NCBI GenBank assembly: GCA_023134875.1
Contig: JAGLUH010000129.1
Span: forward strand, 1 to 8,494
DNA from: Candidatus Zixiibacteriota bacterium
Lineage (GTDB): Bacteria > Zixibacteria > MSB-5A5 > CAIYYT01
Direction of reading: 5' to 3'
DNA: 8,494 bases
Shown here in pieces: positions 1 through 6,966 of the stretch. Made by a program: the position numbers and the translations under genes. The notes below the pieces were generated by a model. It ran no database searches, had not been told where the DNA came from, and saw only the letters and a list, made by a program, of their open reading frames with translations. Numbering within the stretch: position 1 is the stretch's first letter; the number at the start of each line of letters is the position of its first letter.

Positions 1-663
1 GACGAATTGCTTGATCACGTCGGGTGAGAGAATCGGCCCGTTACCCTCCTCCAGCCACTGCGGATACTCTCTCTCAATATACTTGGCAAACTCGACGTTG
101 AACTCTCGCTTCTGACTGTGATGACTTGCTGTCAGCGCCTCATCCTCCAGCTTGTCCAGCTCTAAATCCCACTGGCAAAGCAGCGCGTGAATCTCCACCC
201 AATCCGCCGGCGCCATCCGCCCGTACAGCTTGCCGCGCAGGGCATTCAATTTCTGCACATAGTCGCGGGTGAAAAAATCACCCTTCAGCTTGCGTGCATC
301 GAGAATCTTCTTGGCCACCGCCAGCACCTGGGTGGGATTGACCGGCTTGACCAGATAATCGGCGATATCCTTACCGATCGCCTCGTTCATCAACTGTTCT
401 TCTTCCGACTTGGTGACCATGACCACTGGAATGTGGGGCTTGAGCTTCTTGATCTCCTCCAGGGTGGTCAGACCATCCATGCCCGGCATCATCTCGTCAA
501 GAAGAATCAGATCGTAAGTATTCTCTTTAACCGCCGCCAGAGCATCCTCGCCTGAGAGAACCGGCGTTATCTTGAATCCCTTCCCTTCGAGGAAAATAAT
601 ATGAGACTGCAAGCGATCGATCTCGTCATCAACCCAGAGTACCTTCCTAACATCTGTGCTCAT
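1..663 (-). CDS. porX: PorX-like response regulator, N-terminal part (receiver plus helical linker; C-terminal domain off the window)
   Basis: This is the first 221 codons of a gene that runs off the left edge. Residues about 5-121 form a CheY-like receiver: acidic pair D12-D13 in 'LWVDDE', phospho-acceptor D56 in 'LILLDEMMPGMDG', conserved T84 in 'VMVTKSEEE', and K106 in 'DYLVKP'. Residues about 122-221 are mostly helical, with 'WDLELDKLED' and 'YPQWLEEGNGPILSPDVIKQFV'-type spacing. I recognise this arrangement from PorX, the Bacteroidetes regulator tied to type IX secretion, whose C-terminal half is a PglZ (alkaline-phosphatase-like, zinc-dependent phosphodiesterase) domain. That domain is not visible here, so a PglZ end is inferred from family knowledge. 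No DNA-binding domain is seen. The ATG at 663 overlaps the kinase stop (ATGA) and has a GAGGGG ribosome site 7 nt upstream. Receiver certain; PorX assignment likely. An alternative is another receiver-output regulator with a similar linker. Confidence 0.85.
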   Translation of the reverse strand, partial: MSTDVRKVLWVDDEIDRLQSHIIFLEGKGFKITPVLSGEDALAAVKENTYDLILLDEMMPGMDGLTTLEEIKKLKPHIPVVMVTKSEEEQLMNEAIGKDIADYLVKPVNPTQVLAVAKKILDARKLKGDFFTRDYVQKLNALRGKLYGRMAPADWVEIHALLCQWDLELDKLEDEALTASHHSQKREFNVEFAKYIEREYPQWLEEGNGPILSPDVIKQFV

Positions 664-1934
664 TCCTGTTCCCCTCTCTCCGGTTCAGCCGCGTAATCGA
701 GGTCTATCTGAAAGATGGTACGCTCGTCGCGAACTGACTCCTTCAATTCAATCCTGCCACGATGGTAACCTTGAACAATTCGCCGCGCCAGCGGCAACCC
801 CAATCCCCAACCCCGCTTCTTGGTGGAAAAACCGGTTTGGAAAATCTGTTTTTGAATCTTGGGCGGGATGCCAACGCCATTGTCAGTAACCGTGATAGAA
901 ACCTGTCTGCCACCTTTATTCTTTTCCGTCTTAATCTCGATACCGCCGCTGGCGCCGTTGAGAGCTTGCAAACTGTTTCGCAGCAGGTTTTCTATAACCC
1001 AGCCGAACAGTTCCGGATTAACCTCGGCATAGATATCCTCCCCCGGCTCGAATTTGATCGTCACACCTTTACCACCCTGGGGCAGGCGCGAACGGAAATA
1101 ATCGACCCGTTCACTGAGCAACTGATTGAGATCGTGGCGCGAGGTTTCCGGCACCGAGCCGATCTGGCCGAAACGGCAGGCTACCTGATCGAGACGGTGA
1201 ACATCATTTCGCATCTGTTTGATTATCGTTTCAATATCCGCGCCGCATCCCTCATGACTGGCCAACTTGCCCGACCCGACATCCTCGCGCATTACTTCCA
1301 GCCAACCAAGCAAAGACGAGATCGGCGTACCCAGTTGATGCGCCGTTTCCTTGGCCATACCGACCCAGATGTTGTTCTGCTCAGAACGCTGGATATTGCG
1401 AAACCCGAGGAAGCCGACAATCAGGAAAACCGCCACGACGGCGATTTCGACAATCGGCATGATCTGCAGTTGCTGCACCAGGGGGGGATAATCAAAAAGG
1501 ATATACTGTATCACCTGGCCATTCCAGGTGACCGGCGTCGCGCCGTTTTCTTCCAACATCCTAATTTTGTGTTCGCTGATGCGTGCACGGGCTGCTGCGG
1601 AGCCATCATTGTCGGCGACATCACTGATACGCACCCACAATACCGGCTCCATATCGGCGGTAGTGACAATGATCGGAAAATAGGCTTTTTGAATTATTTC
1701 CTCAAAGATCACCGCATTCAATCGCGGTGACGAGTCCTCGGCGCCGGCCAGTTCCCACAGTTTGGCCCACATTCGCACATCGCGCTTGACATTATCCTGT
1801 AGTTCGTTGATAAGAAACTGGGTGTAGATCACAAAGAGCGCGGCAATGGCGATGGTGCCGAGCAGGATAAAACTCTTGAATAACCCCGGCACGGTCAGGT
1901 AGCCACGCGACTGGCGCAGGTGAAAGAAATTCAT
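660..1934 (-). CDS. Two-TM sensor histidine kinase, partner of the PorX-like regulator
   Basis: A 424-residue membrane kinase, predicted to autophosphorylate on histidine and pass phosphate to a response regulator. Transmembrane segments lie at about 20-42 and 159-178 and enclose a sensor region of about 115 residues, likely periplasmic, with no ligand domain I can name. No HAMP domain is evident; the second TM leads quickly into the HisKA helix. The H-box is 'AKETAHQLGTPISSLLGW' with phospho-acceptor H199. The HATPase part has an N-box (N316 and N320 in 'VIENLLRNSLQAL'), a G1 box 'DNGVGI' (351-356) and a G2 box 'GWGLGL' (375-380), so it looks catalytically intact. The H-box and G-box style resembles Bacteroidetes kinases. 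The ATG at 1934 overlaps the serS stop by 4 nt, and its own stop overlaps the regulator start by 4 nt. The only purine-rich site, AAAGGA, is 14 nt upstream, so translation probably relies on coupling to serS. Whether it equals PorY is not established. Confidence 0.93.
   Translation of the reverse strand: MNFFHLRQSRGYLTVPGLFKSFILLGTIAIAALFVIYTQFLINELQDNVKRDVRMWAKLWELAGAEDSSPRLNAVIFEEIIQKAYFPIIVTTADMEPVLWVRISDVADNDGSAAARARISEHKIRMLEENGATPVTWNGQVIQYILFDYPPLVQQLQIMPIVEIAVVAVFLIVGFLGFRNIQRSEQNNIWVGMAKETAHQLGTPISSLLGWLEVMREDVGSGKLASHEGCGADIETIIKQMRNDVHRLDQVACRFGQIGSVPETSRHDLNQLLSERVDYFRSRLPQGGKGVTIKFEPGEDIYAEVNPELFGWVIENLLRNSLQALNGASGGIEIKTEKNKGGRQVSITVTDNGVGIPPKIQKQIFQTGFSTKKRGWGLGLPLARRIVQGYHRGRIELKESVRDERTIFQIDLDYAAEPERGEQE
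671..676 (-). promoter_or_regulatory. Ribosome binding site of the porX-like gene
   Basis: On the minus strand GAGGGG lies 7 nt before the ATG at 663, inside the last codons of the kinase gene. It supports this start and indicates that the regulator can be translated independently as well as by coupling through the ATGA overlap. Confidence 0.65.
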
Positions 1935-3202
1935 TCGATTATCTCTAATCCTTTTAGGTAAGGTCGCAACACTTCGGGCACAACTATTTTACCCGCCGCT
2001 GTCTGAAAGTTCTCCATAATTGCGATAATAGTACGGGGCAGAGCCAGTCCGGAGCCGTTAAGCGTGTGTGGATAAATCGGTTTCTCGCCCTCAGCGGGAC
2101 GGTAACGGAGATTCATCCGCCGCGCCTGGAAATCCTCGTAAATAGAGCAGGAAGAGACCTCCAGATACTTGTCCACTCCGGCCGCCCAGACCTCAAGATC
2201 AAAGCAGCGGGCGGCGGCGAAGGAGAGATCGCCGGTCGCCAGTTCGCAGACACGATAGGGTAAACCCAGTGCCTGTAGAATCGCCTCGGCATGATTGGTG
2301 ATGATCTCCAACTCATCGTATGATCCTTCCGGCTCGACGATTCTGACCATCTCCACTTTATCGAATTGATGCACACGAATCAAGCCCCGCGTATCCTTGC
2401 CATGGGCGCCCGCTTCACGACGGAAACAGGGGGTATAGGCAACATAATGCCTGGGTAAGTCCTCCGCCTTTAGTATCTCACCGGCGTGGATATTGGTCAC
2501 CGGCACTTCAGCGGTCGGGATCAAAAAGAAGGTCTCGTCGGACAACTGATACATATCCTCTTCCATCTTGGGAAGCTGACCAGTGCCGGTCATGGTCTGC
2601 CGGTTGGCCAGGAAGGGGGGCGAAACCTCCTGATAGCCATGTTTGCTGACATGAAAATCAAGCATGAAGTTTATCAACGCCCGGCTCAACCGTGCGCCGA
2701 TGCCGGTATAGAGAATAAAGCCACTGCCGGCGATCCGGGCGGCGCGTCCCAGGTCGAACATACCGAGCTTCTCACCCAGCTCCCAGTGAGGTGCCGGTGT
2801 GAAATCAAACTCAGGTCGTTCTCCCCAGCTGCGCAGTTCAATGTTGCTGTTGTCGTCCTTCCCAGTGGGAGCATCGGCGTGCGGTAGATTGGGAACACTG
2901 AGAAGCAGTTTCTGTAAATCCGCTTCGACCTCACGCAGATTCTTCTCATGGGAAGCAATTGCCTGCCCCACTTTTTTCATCGAGGCAATTGCTTCGGAAG
3001 CATCTTCTTTCTGCTTCTTCATTCGGGCGATTCCCACGGAAACGCGGTTCTTCTCACTACGCAGTTTTTCCAACTCGGCAATAATCGCACGCCGCTTCTG
3101 ATCCAGCGCCAGGATGCCATCAATGTCAACATCAACGTACTTGCGAGCGACGCCCTCCTTCACCAGGTCAACATTGTCGCGAATAAACTTAAGGTCGAGC
3201 AT
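1931..3202 (-). CDS. serS: Seryl-tRNA synthetase (class II)
   Basis: This cytoplasmic enzyme charges tRNA-Ser (and tRNA-Sec where present) with serine through seryl-adenylate. The 423-residue length is normal for bacterial SerRS. Residues about 1-105 form the N-terminal long antiparallel coiled coil that grips the tRNA long variable arm, rich in K/E heptads at 33-100. The class II core follows: 'TAEVPVTN' (230-237, serine binding), motif 2 'FRREAGAHGKDTRGLIRVHQ' (260-279) followed by 'FDKVE', 'LATGDLSFAAARCFDLEVW' (321-339), 'SSCSIYEDFQARR' (350-362) and motif 3 'NGSGLALPRT' (382-391) with its ATP-binding arginine. All key residues are present, so it should be active. The ATG at 3202 has a GAGGAG site 7 nt upstream. 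The gene sits 18 nt after the membrane dehydratase and overlaps the kinase start by 4 nt. Its place between surface-glycan genes and a signalling pair is unusual. Confidence 0.98.
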   Translation of the reverse strand: MLDLKFIRDNVDLVKEGVARKYVDVDIDGILALDQKRRAIIAELEKLRSEKNRVSVGIARMKKQKEDASEAIASMKKVGQAIASHEKNLREVEADLQKLLLSVPNLPHADAPTGKDDNSNIELRSWGERPEFDFTPAPHWELGEKLGMFDLGRAARIAGSGFILYTGIGARLSRALINFMLDFHVSKHGYQEVSPPFLANRQTMTGTGQLPKMEEDMYQLSDETFFLIPTAEVPVTNIHAGEILKAEDLPRHYVAYTPCFRREAGAHGKDTRGLIRVHQFDKVEMVRIVEPEGSYDELEIITNHAEAILQALGLPYRVCELATGDLSFAAARCFDLEVWAAGVDKYLEVSSCSIYEDFQARRMNLRYRPAEGEKPIYPHTLNGSGLALPRTIIAIMENFQTAAGKIVVPEVLRPYLKGLEIIE

Positions 3203-3209
3203 CAGCTTT

Positions 3210-3215
3210 CTCCTC
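3210..3215 (-). promoter_or_regulatory. Ribosome binding site of serS
   Basis: Minus-strand GAGGAG is followed by 7 nt and the ATG at 3202. It occupies most of the 18-nt gap after the preceding stop codon (TAG at 3223-3221). It is the strongest Shine-Dalgarno match in the window and fixes the serS start. Confidence 0.8.
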
Positions 3216-3220
3216 AGAAT

Positions 3221-5521
3221 CTACTTGTCTTTCCCTACTGATTGAAATCGGTATTCCGGTATGATTTCTTTTAGGATTATTCGTATTTGCTGACGGTCAA
3301 TTTTTTCGACCGCATCACTGAGCCGCTCAAGTTCCCGTGTGATGATTTCCCATTCATGGTTGCCGGCGGGAGCTATCAGAATCTGCTCATGAGCGGTGCT
3401 TTCCAGTCTTTCCTTATCAATGAACAACTCTTCGGTGAGCTTTTCGCCGGGACGCAGACCGGTGAAGGTGATAGAGATACTTTCGTTTGGTATTGCCCCC
3501 GAGAGGGTTATCATCGCCTCGGCCAACTCCAGTATCTTGACCGGTTCACCCATGTTCAGCACCATGATTTCACCCGAGCGGCCGATCGCCGCCGCCTGCA
3601 TGACCAGAAGAGATGCCTCGGTCACCGTCATGAAGTAGCGTGTTACCTCAGGATGAGTGACAGTAACCGGCCCGCCCCGCTCGATCTGCCGCAGGAAAAG
3701 GGGCACCACCGACCCGTCGGAACCGAGCACATTGCCGAAACGCACTGTGATAAAGGAGACCGCCGAACGCCTGGCAAAACTCTGCACCAGGATTTCAGCG
3801 ACCCGCTTGGAGGCGCCCATCACCGATGTCGGTCGTACCGCCTTGTCAGTGGAAATAAAAACAAAGCAGCCCACTTTATGTTTCTCGGCCAGCTCTACCA
3901 GGATACGGGTGCCAAAGATGTTGTTATTGACCGCCTCCTCCGGGAAATCCTCCATCAGGGGCAACTGCTTGTAGGCAGCCGCGTGAAACACCACATCAGG
4001 TTTGGTGGCGGCGAAGATAGCATCCAGCTTTTTAGCTTCGTTAATATCGACGACATAGGGAGTGACAATACCATTGTCACCCACTTCCTGCAGTTCGGTT
4101 TGAATATCATAGAGACGGTTCTCGGCGCGGTCAACGATTGTCAGCCTGGCAGGGGAAAAATGCATCACCTGGCGGCAAATTTCAGAACCAATCGAGCCGC
4201 CGCCGCCGGTTACCAGCACATGCTTGTCCGCGATAAACTGAGCCAATTGGCGCGTATTAAGTCGCACCGACTCACGTCCCAGCAGATCATCAACGCGAAT
4301 CTTGCGCACCTGGTGCACCCCCACCTTGCCGTCGATGATCTCCTGCATTGAAGGCACTGTTCGGTGGCTCAGCCCGGTCCGGCCGAACACCTCAACCAGT
4401 TTCCGTCTGCTTGAGCCACTTGCTGAGGGAACCGCCATGATTACATCGGTAACCCGATACTTCACCGCCAGTTTTTCCAACTCATCCGAACCTCCCAGTA
4501 CCGGCACCCCGTGAAGCCGCAGGCCATGCAGAGAGGCATCGTCATCGATCAAGCCGACAGGTTTGTAGCCCATCGGTTCCTTTTTCAGCTCACGTAATAG
4601 CATCTCACCCGCCGAACCGGCACCAACGATGAAAGTACGCTTACCAGTCAACCAGCGCCCCGGAAACAGCTCGCGGATCGAACGCAGCAGGAATCGGGAA
4701 CCTCCCAACAACACCACCAGAAGCAGCCACTCAATCACGAACACACCACGTGGTACCATCGCAGAACCGAGGAAGAACGCCGGCACCACGATAATAACAC
4801 TTCCCGCCGTAACCGCTTTGAGAATCTGAATCGAGTCATTGATCGAGGCGTAACGATAGTAGCCGGAATAGGTTTTGAAGTACAATAACATGGCGAACCT
4901 GATTATAACCACTACCGGCAGGCTGGCCTTGAAGCTAAACAAGTAGTGGGGCGGTATCTCACCCTCAAACCTGATGAAAAAACTGAGGTAGTAGGAGGCG
5001 GCTATGATCAGCAGGTCAACCAGGATCAACAGCAGCTTCTTCTGAACCACCGCAACCGAGACTACTCCCTCCTCCTGCTCGCCCTCGAAATACGACAGGA
5101 GCCGGAAAAAGAGCAAGCGGTTCAAGCTGAGGCCAACAATCAATGTCAACCAGTATGTGAATAGCAATATCTTGGAGGGCGAGAAGAAACTGGTGGGGTC
5201 GGCGGTGTCAAGCATGGCGAACAACATCACCACGATCCCAAGCGAAACGACGTTAAATATGCGCAACACTTCGCCGTAGACGGTGCGCGGAAATATCGAG
5301 CGGAAGAAGCGGGAGACATAGAGAATCGCCAGCCAGTAGGCGGTGAGTACCAGATTCGGCCAGCCGATGAAGTACTTGAGAGTTTCAGAAAAACTGCCGA
5401 CCGCCGTCTTCAGGTGGTGAAATATGACGACCGCCACCAGAAAACTGACCTGTATCATTACCAGGTCGGCGGCAAAGAGGGCAATTTCGAGTTTGCGTGT
5501 TTTTCCTTTGACTGACGACAT
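3221..5521 (-). CDS. Membrane nucleotide-sugar 4,6-dehydratase/epimerase, FlaA1/CapD/WbpM family, with a doubled membrane domain
   Basis: Integral-membrane, NAD(P)-dependent enzyme that probably converts UDP-GlcNAc (or a related sugar) to a 4-keto-6-deoxy intermediate for capsule, O-antigen or glycoprotein sugars. Numbering from the upstream TTG at 5530 (769 aa), there are two similar four-helix membrane modules, about 14-148 and 165-286; most relatives have only the second. A Rossmann domain follows with 'IVGAGSAGE' (301-309). The extended SDR domain starts at 'VLVTGGGGSIGSE' (438-450), with 'HAAAYKQLP' (516-524), 'FISTDKAVRP' (558-567) and 'MGASKR' (571-576). Here the usual YxxxK is MxxxK (M571, K575), as in the dehydratase subfamily. 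'FGNVLGSDGSVVP' and 'GLRPGEKLTEEL' complete the signature. I prefer the ATG at 5521 (766 aa); the in-frame TTG at 5530 is possible. Neither has a good ribosome site. The substrate is inferred. Confidence 0.95.
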   Translation of the reverse strand: MSSVKGKTRKLEIALFAADLVMIQVSFLVAVVIFHHLKTAVGSFSETLKYFIGWPNLVLTAYWLAILYVSRFFRSIFPRTVYGEVLRIFNVVSLGIVVMLFAMLDTADPTSFFSPSKILLFTYWLTLIVGLSLNRLLFFRLLSYFEGEQEEGVVSVAVVQKKLLLILVDLLIIAASYYLSFFIRFEGEIPPHYLFSFKASLPVVVIIRFAMLLYFKTYSGYYRYASINDSIQILKAVTAGSVIIVVPAFFLGSAMVPRGVFVIEWLLLVVLLGGSRFLLRSIRELFPGRWLTGKRTFIVGAGSAGEMLLRELKKEPMGYKPVGLIDDDASLHGLRLHGVPVLGGSDELEKLAVKYRVTDVIMAVPSASGSSRRKLVEVFGRTGLSHRTVPSMQEIIDGKVGVHQVRKIRVDDLLGRESVRLNTRQLAQFIADKHVLVTGGGGSIGSEICRQVMHFSPARLTIVDRAENRLYDIQTELQEVGDNGIVTPYVVDINEAKKLDAIFAATKPDVVFHAAAYKQLPLMEDFPEEAVNNNIFGTRILVELAEKHKVGCFVFISTDKAVRPTSVMGASKRVAEILVQSFARRSAVSFITVRFGNVLGSDGSVVPLFLRQIERGGPVTVTHPEVTRYFMTVTEASLLVMQAAAIGRSGEIMVLNMGEPVKILELAEAMITLSGAIPNESISITFTGLRPGEKLTEELFIDKERLESTAHEQILIAPAGNHEWEIITRELERLSDAVEKIDRQQIRIILKEIIPEYRFQSVGKDK

Positions 5522-5583
5522 GATTACCAAGTTTACGTGTAGCTTTCTCTTAAGTCAACTGCAAAACAGCCGCCGTTTTCCTG
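5522..5583. other. Largest intergenic gap, between the glycosyltransferase and dehydratase genes
   Basis: About 62 nt (53 if the TTG start is used). It holds the promoter candidate described separately and a weak 5-bp inverted repeat, AAAAC...GTTTT, at 5563-5579 with a 7-nt loop. The repeat is too short and lacks the GC stem and U-tract of an intrinsic terminator. No RNA gene or other signal was seen. Confidence 0.6.
5530..5558 (-). promoter_or_regulatory. Candidate promoter before the dehydratase gene
   Basis: On the minus strand TTGACT (5558-5553) and TAAACT (5535-5530) are separated by exactly 17 nt, matching 5/6 and 4/6 of the sigma-70 consensus. The expected transcription start (about 5521-5524) falls at or just before the ATG at 5521, so the transcript would be nearly leaderless, which fits the lack of a Shine-Dalgarno site. 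If the organism uses the Bacteroidetes-type promoter, the match may be chance. It lies in the largest intergenic gap of the window (5522-5583). Confidence 0.35.
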
Positions 5584-6951
5584 TCATACAGTACATTGGA
5601 GGGCGGCGGCAAATACCTGGGCGAATTGCTGCGCCTGAACTCGACGCGAATAGCGGGCGATTAGTTCTCGGTTCGCTTCCACTCTGTCACCTTCATCATA
5701 ATACCGTCGAAATAGAGTGAGAAGATAATCGGCAATCTTATCGGCATCGTAGGAGGAACACCAGTGGGCGACACCACATTCCCGGGCCAACTCAACGGTA
5801 GGACAGGCACCGGCAATCAGCAGGAGCGGCTTCTCGCAGGCTAAGTATTCAAACAGTTTGGCGGCGATGCTGTGGGTTTCGGTTACCGCCGTGACCAGGT
5901 TTCGGTTGGAATCGATTTCGCAACCACCCAGGAATACCAGGAGGGTCGCCTGCCGAATCGTCTCAATTGCCTGCTTGTGCGAGATCGCACCCAGGTACTC
6001 GATACTGGCGAGGTTACCTGGATCATTCTTGATCGTACGCAGAGTCGCCAGATTGGCGCCGTCCATCGCGCCGAAATAGATCAGCCGGGAAGATTGGCGG
6101 AAATCATTGTCACGTGCCGCCGCCTTAACCATCCCCTCTGACAGGGGCTGGTGGTTGCGACCGGATGCCAACAGCACAGAGCCACCATGCACTATTAGGA
6201 AACCCTCCTTTCCGGGTGGTAACGGCCCACTGAAATCGGCGGGATCATAGCCATTCGTTATCACAGTAACCTTACGGGCGATTTGTTCCTCGTAGCTGCG
6301 TGTAAGTATCTTCCTCAAGGGAGGAGTTGCACATACTATGTGAGCGCAGTGAACTAGAACGGTTCTCTCCAGTTTTCTGCCAAGCCAATGATGAACCCGC
6401 GTCGGTTGCTGCACAAAGGGATTATCAATCCAGAGATCACGCAGATCAACCACGAACGGTTTGCCCGAAAGTCTGGCCAAGAACAGAGCTATGAGGTGTG
6501 CTGAGAACGGAGGTGAAGTCGAGAAGATAAGGTCAATCTTTTGCCGCTTAACCAGTCGGTAACCCAGAATCAGCGCCGGCAGCAGCCACATGGCAACCGG
6601 ATCGGGAAAAGCCAGGAAAGCTATCAGCCGGCGTGGCAAAGTTCGCGGACTGGCAAACGCAGCCCCGGAACCGCTTTCCGGTTCTCGACGTCGCCGCCGT
6701 AGCCAGTCGCGCAAAGCGAAGAACGGTCTCAGCAGATCCAGTATTGGCGCCCGATATATGCGGCAAAATCGGCTGACCTCAGCCAGCGATTCTTCATCAA
6801 GGGAATGGCGCTTTTCCCAGCGGGGCGCGAGAACGATGGGCTCGAAACCGAATTCGCCCAGATACTTGATTAGCTTCACCATTCGCTGTATCTTAACACC
6901 GCCGACGGGTGGGAAATGATACGATATAATGAGAACCTTCCGGCGTGCCAT
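5584..6951 (-). CDS. Glycosyltransferase, GT-B fold, family-4-like
   Basis: A 455-residue cytoplasmic or membrane-associated enzyme that probably adds a sugar from a nucleotide donor to a lipid-linked glycan. The N-terminal domain opens with 'VLIISYHFPPVGGVKIQR' (6-23), the typical donor/acceptor loop of this family. It continues with 'FPDPVAMWLLPAL' (115-127), 'IDLIFSTSPPFSAHL' (139-153) and 'VVDLRDLWIDNPF' (167-179). The C-terminal donor domain includes 'IYFGAMDGANLATL' (291-304) and 'AAKLFEYLACEKPLLLIAG' (363-381), the nucleotide-sugar binding helix with its conserved glutamate. A basic, Gly/Ser-rich stretch at about 84-108 ('LRRRRREPESGSG') looks like a flexible surface loop, perhaps for membrane contact. 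The ATG at 6951 follows the epimerase stop by 15 nt without a recognisable ribosome site. The linkage and sugar cannot be told from sequence. Its position right after a WbpI-like epimerase mirrors wbpJ in Pseudomonas O-antigen clusters. Confidence 0.92.
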   Translation of the reverse strand: MARRKVLIISYHFPPVGGVKIQRMVKLIKYLGEFGFEPIVLAPRWEKRHSLDEESLAEVSRFCRIYRAPILDLLRPFFALRDWLRRRRREPESGSGAAFASPRTLPRRLIAFLAFPDPVAMWLLPALILGYRLVKRQKIDLIFSTSPPFSAHLIALFLARLSGKPFVVDLRDLWIDNPFVQQPTRVHHWLGRKLERTVLVHCAHIVCATPPLRKILTRSYEEQIARKVTVITNGYDPADFSGPLPPGKEGFLIVHGGSVLLASGRNHQPLSEGMVKAAARDNDFRQSSRLIYFGAMDGANLATLRTIKNDPGNLASIEYLGAISHKQAIETIRQATLLVFLGGCEIDSNRNLVTAVTETHSIAAKLFEYLACEKPLLLIAGACPTVELARECGVAHWCSSYDADKIADYLLTLFRRYYDEGDRVEANRELIARYSRRVQAQQFAQVFAAALQCTV

Positions 6952-6966
6952 AGTATACTGAGATGC

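Noticed and set aside
187..555. Plus-strand open frame of 122 codons
   Set aside because: It lies opposite the receiver domain of the PorX-like regulator, whose phosphorylation residues are all present on the minus strand.
762..1730. Long plus-strand open frame (about 322 codons) opposite the histidine kinase
   Set aside because: It is the antisense of a kinase with full H, N and G boxes. Its translation is rich in R, H, Q and T with no recognisable motif, typical of a shadow frame over a GC-biased gene.
3287..4351. Long plus-strand open frame (about 354 codons) opposite the dehydratase
   Set aside because: The minus strand here encodes the conserved SDR domain. The plus-strand translation matches no family I know and is explained by codon bias of the true gene.
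5563..5579. Inverted repeat AAAAC/GTTTT as a terminator after the glycosyltransferase
   Set aside because: The stem is only 5 bp and AT-rich, and no U-tract follows on the minus strand.
6590..6919. Arginine-rich plus-strand open frame, and a basic stretch in the glycosyltransferase as possible frameshift or insertion
   Set aside because: The minus-strand frame is continuous with recognisable glycosyltransferase motifs on both sides; the basic stretch is best read as a variable loop.
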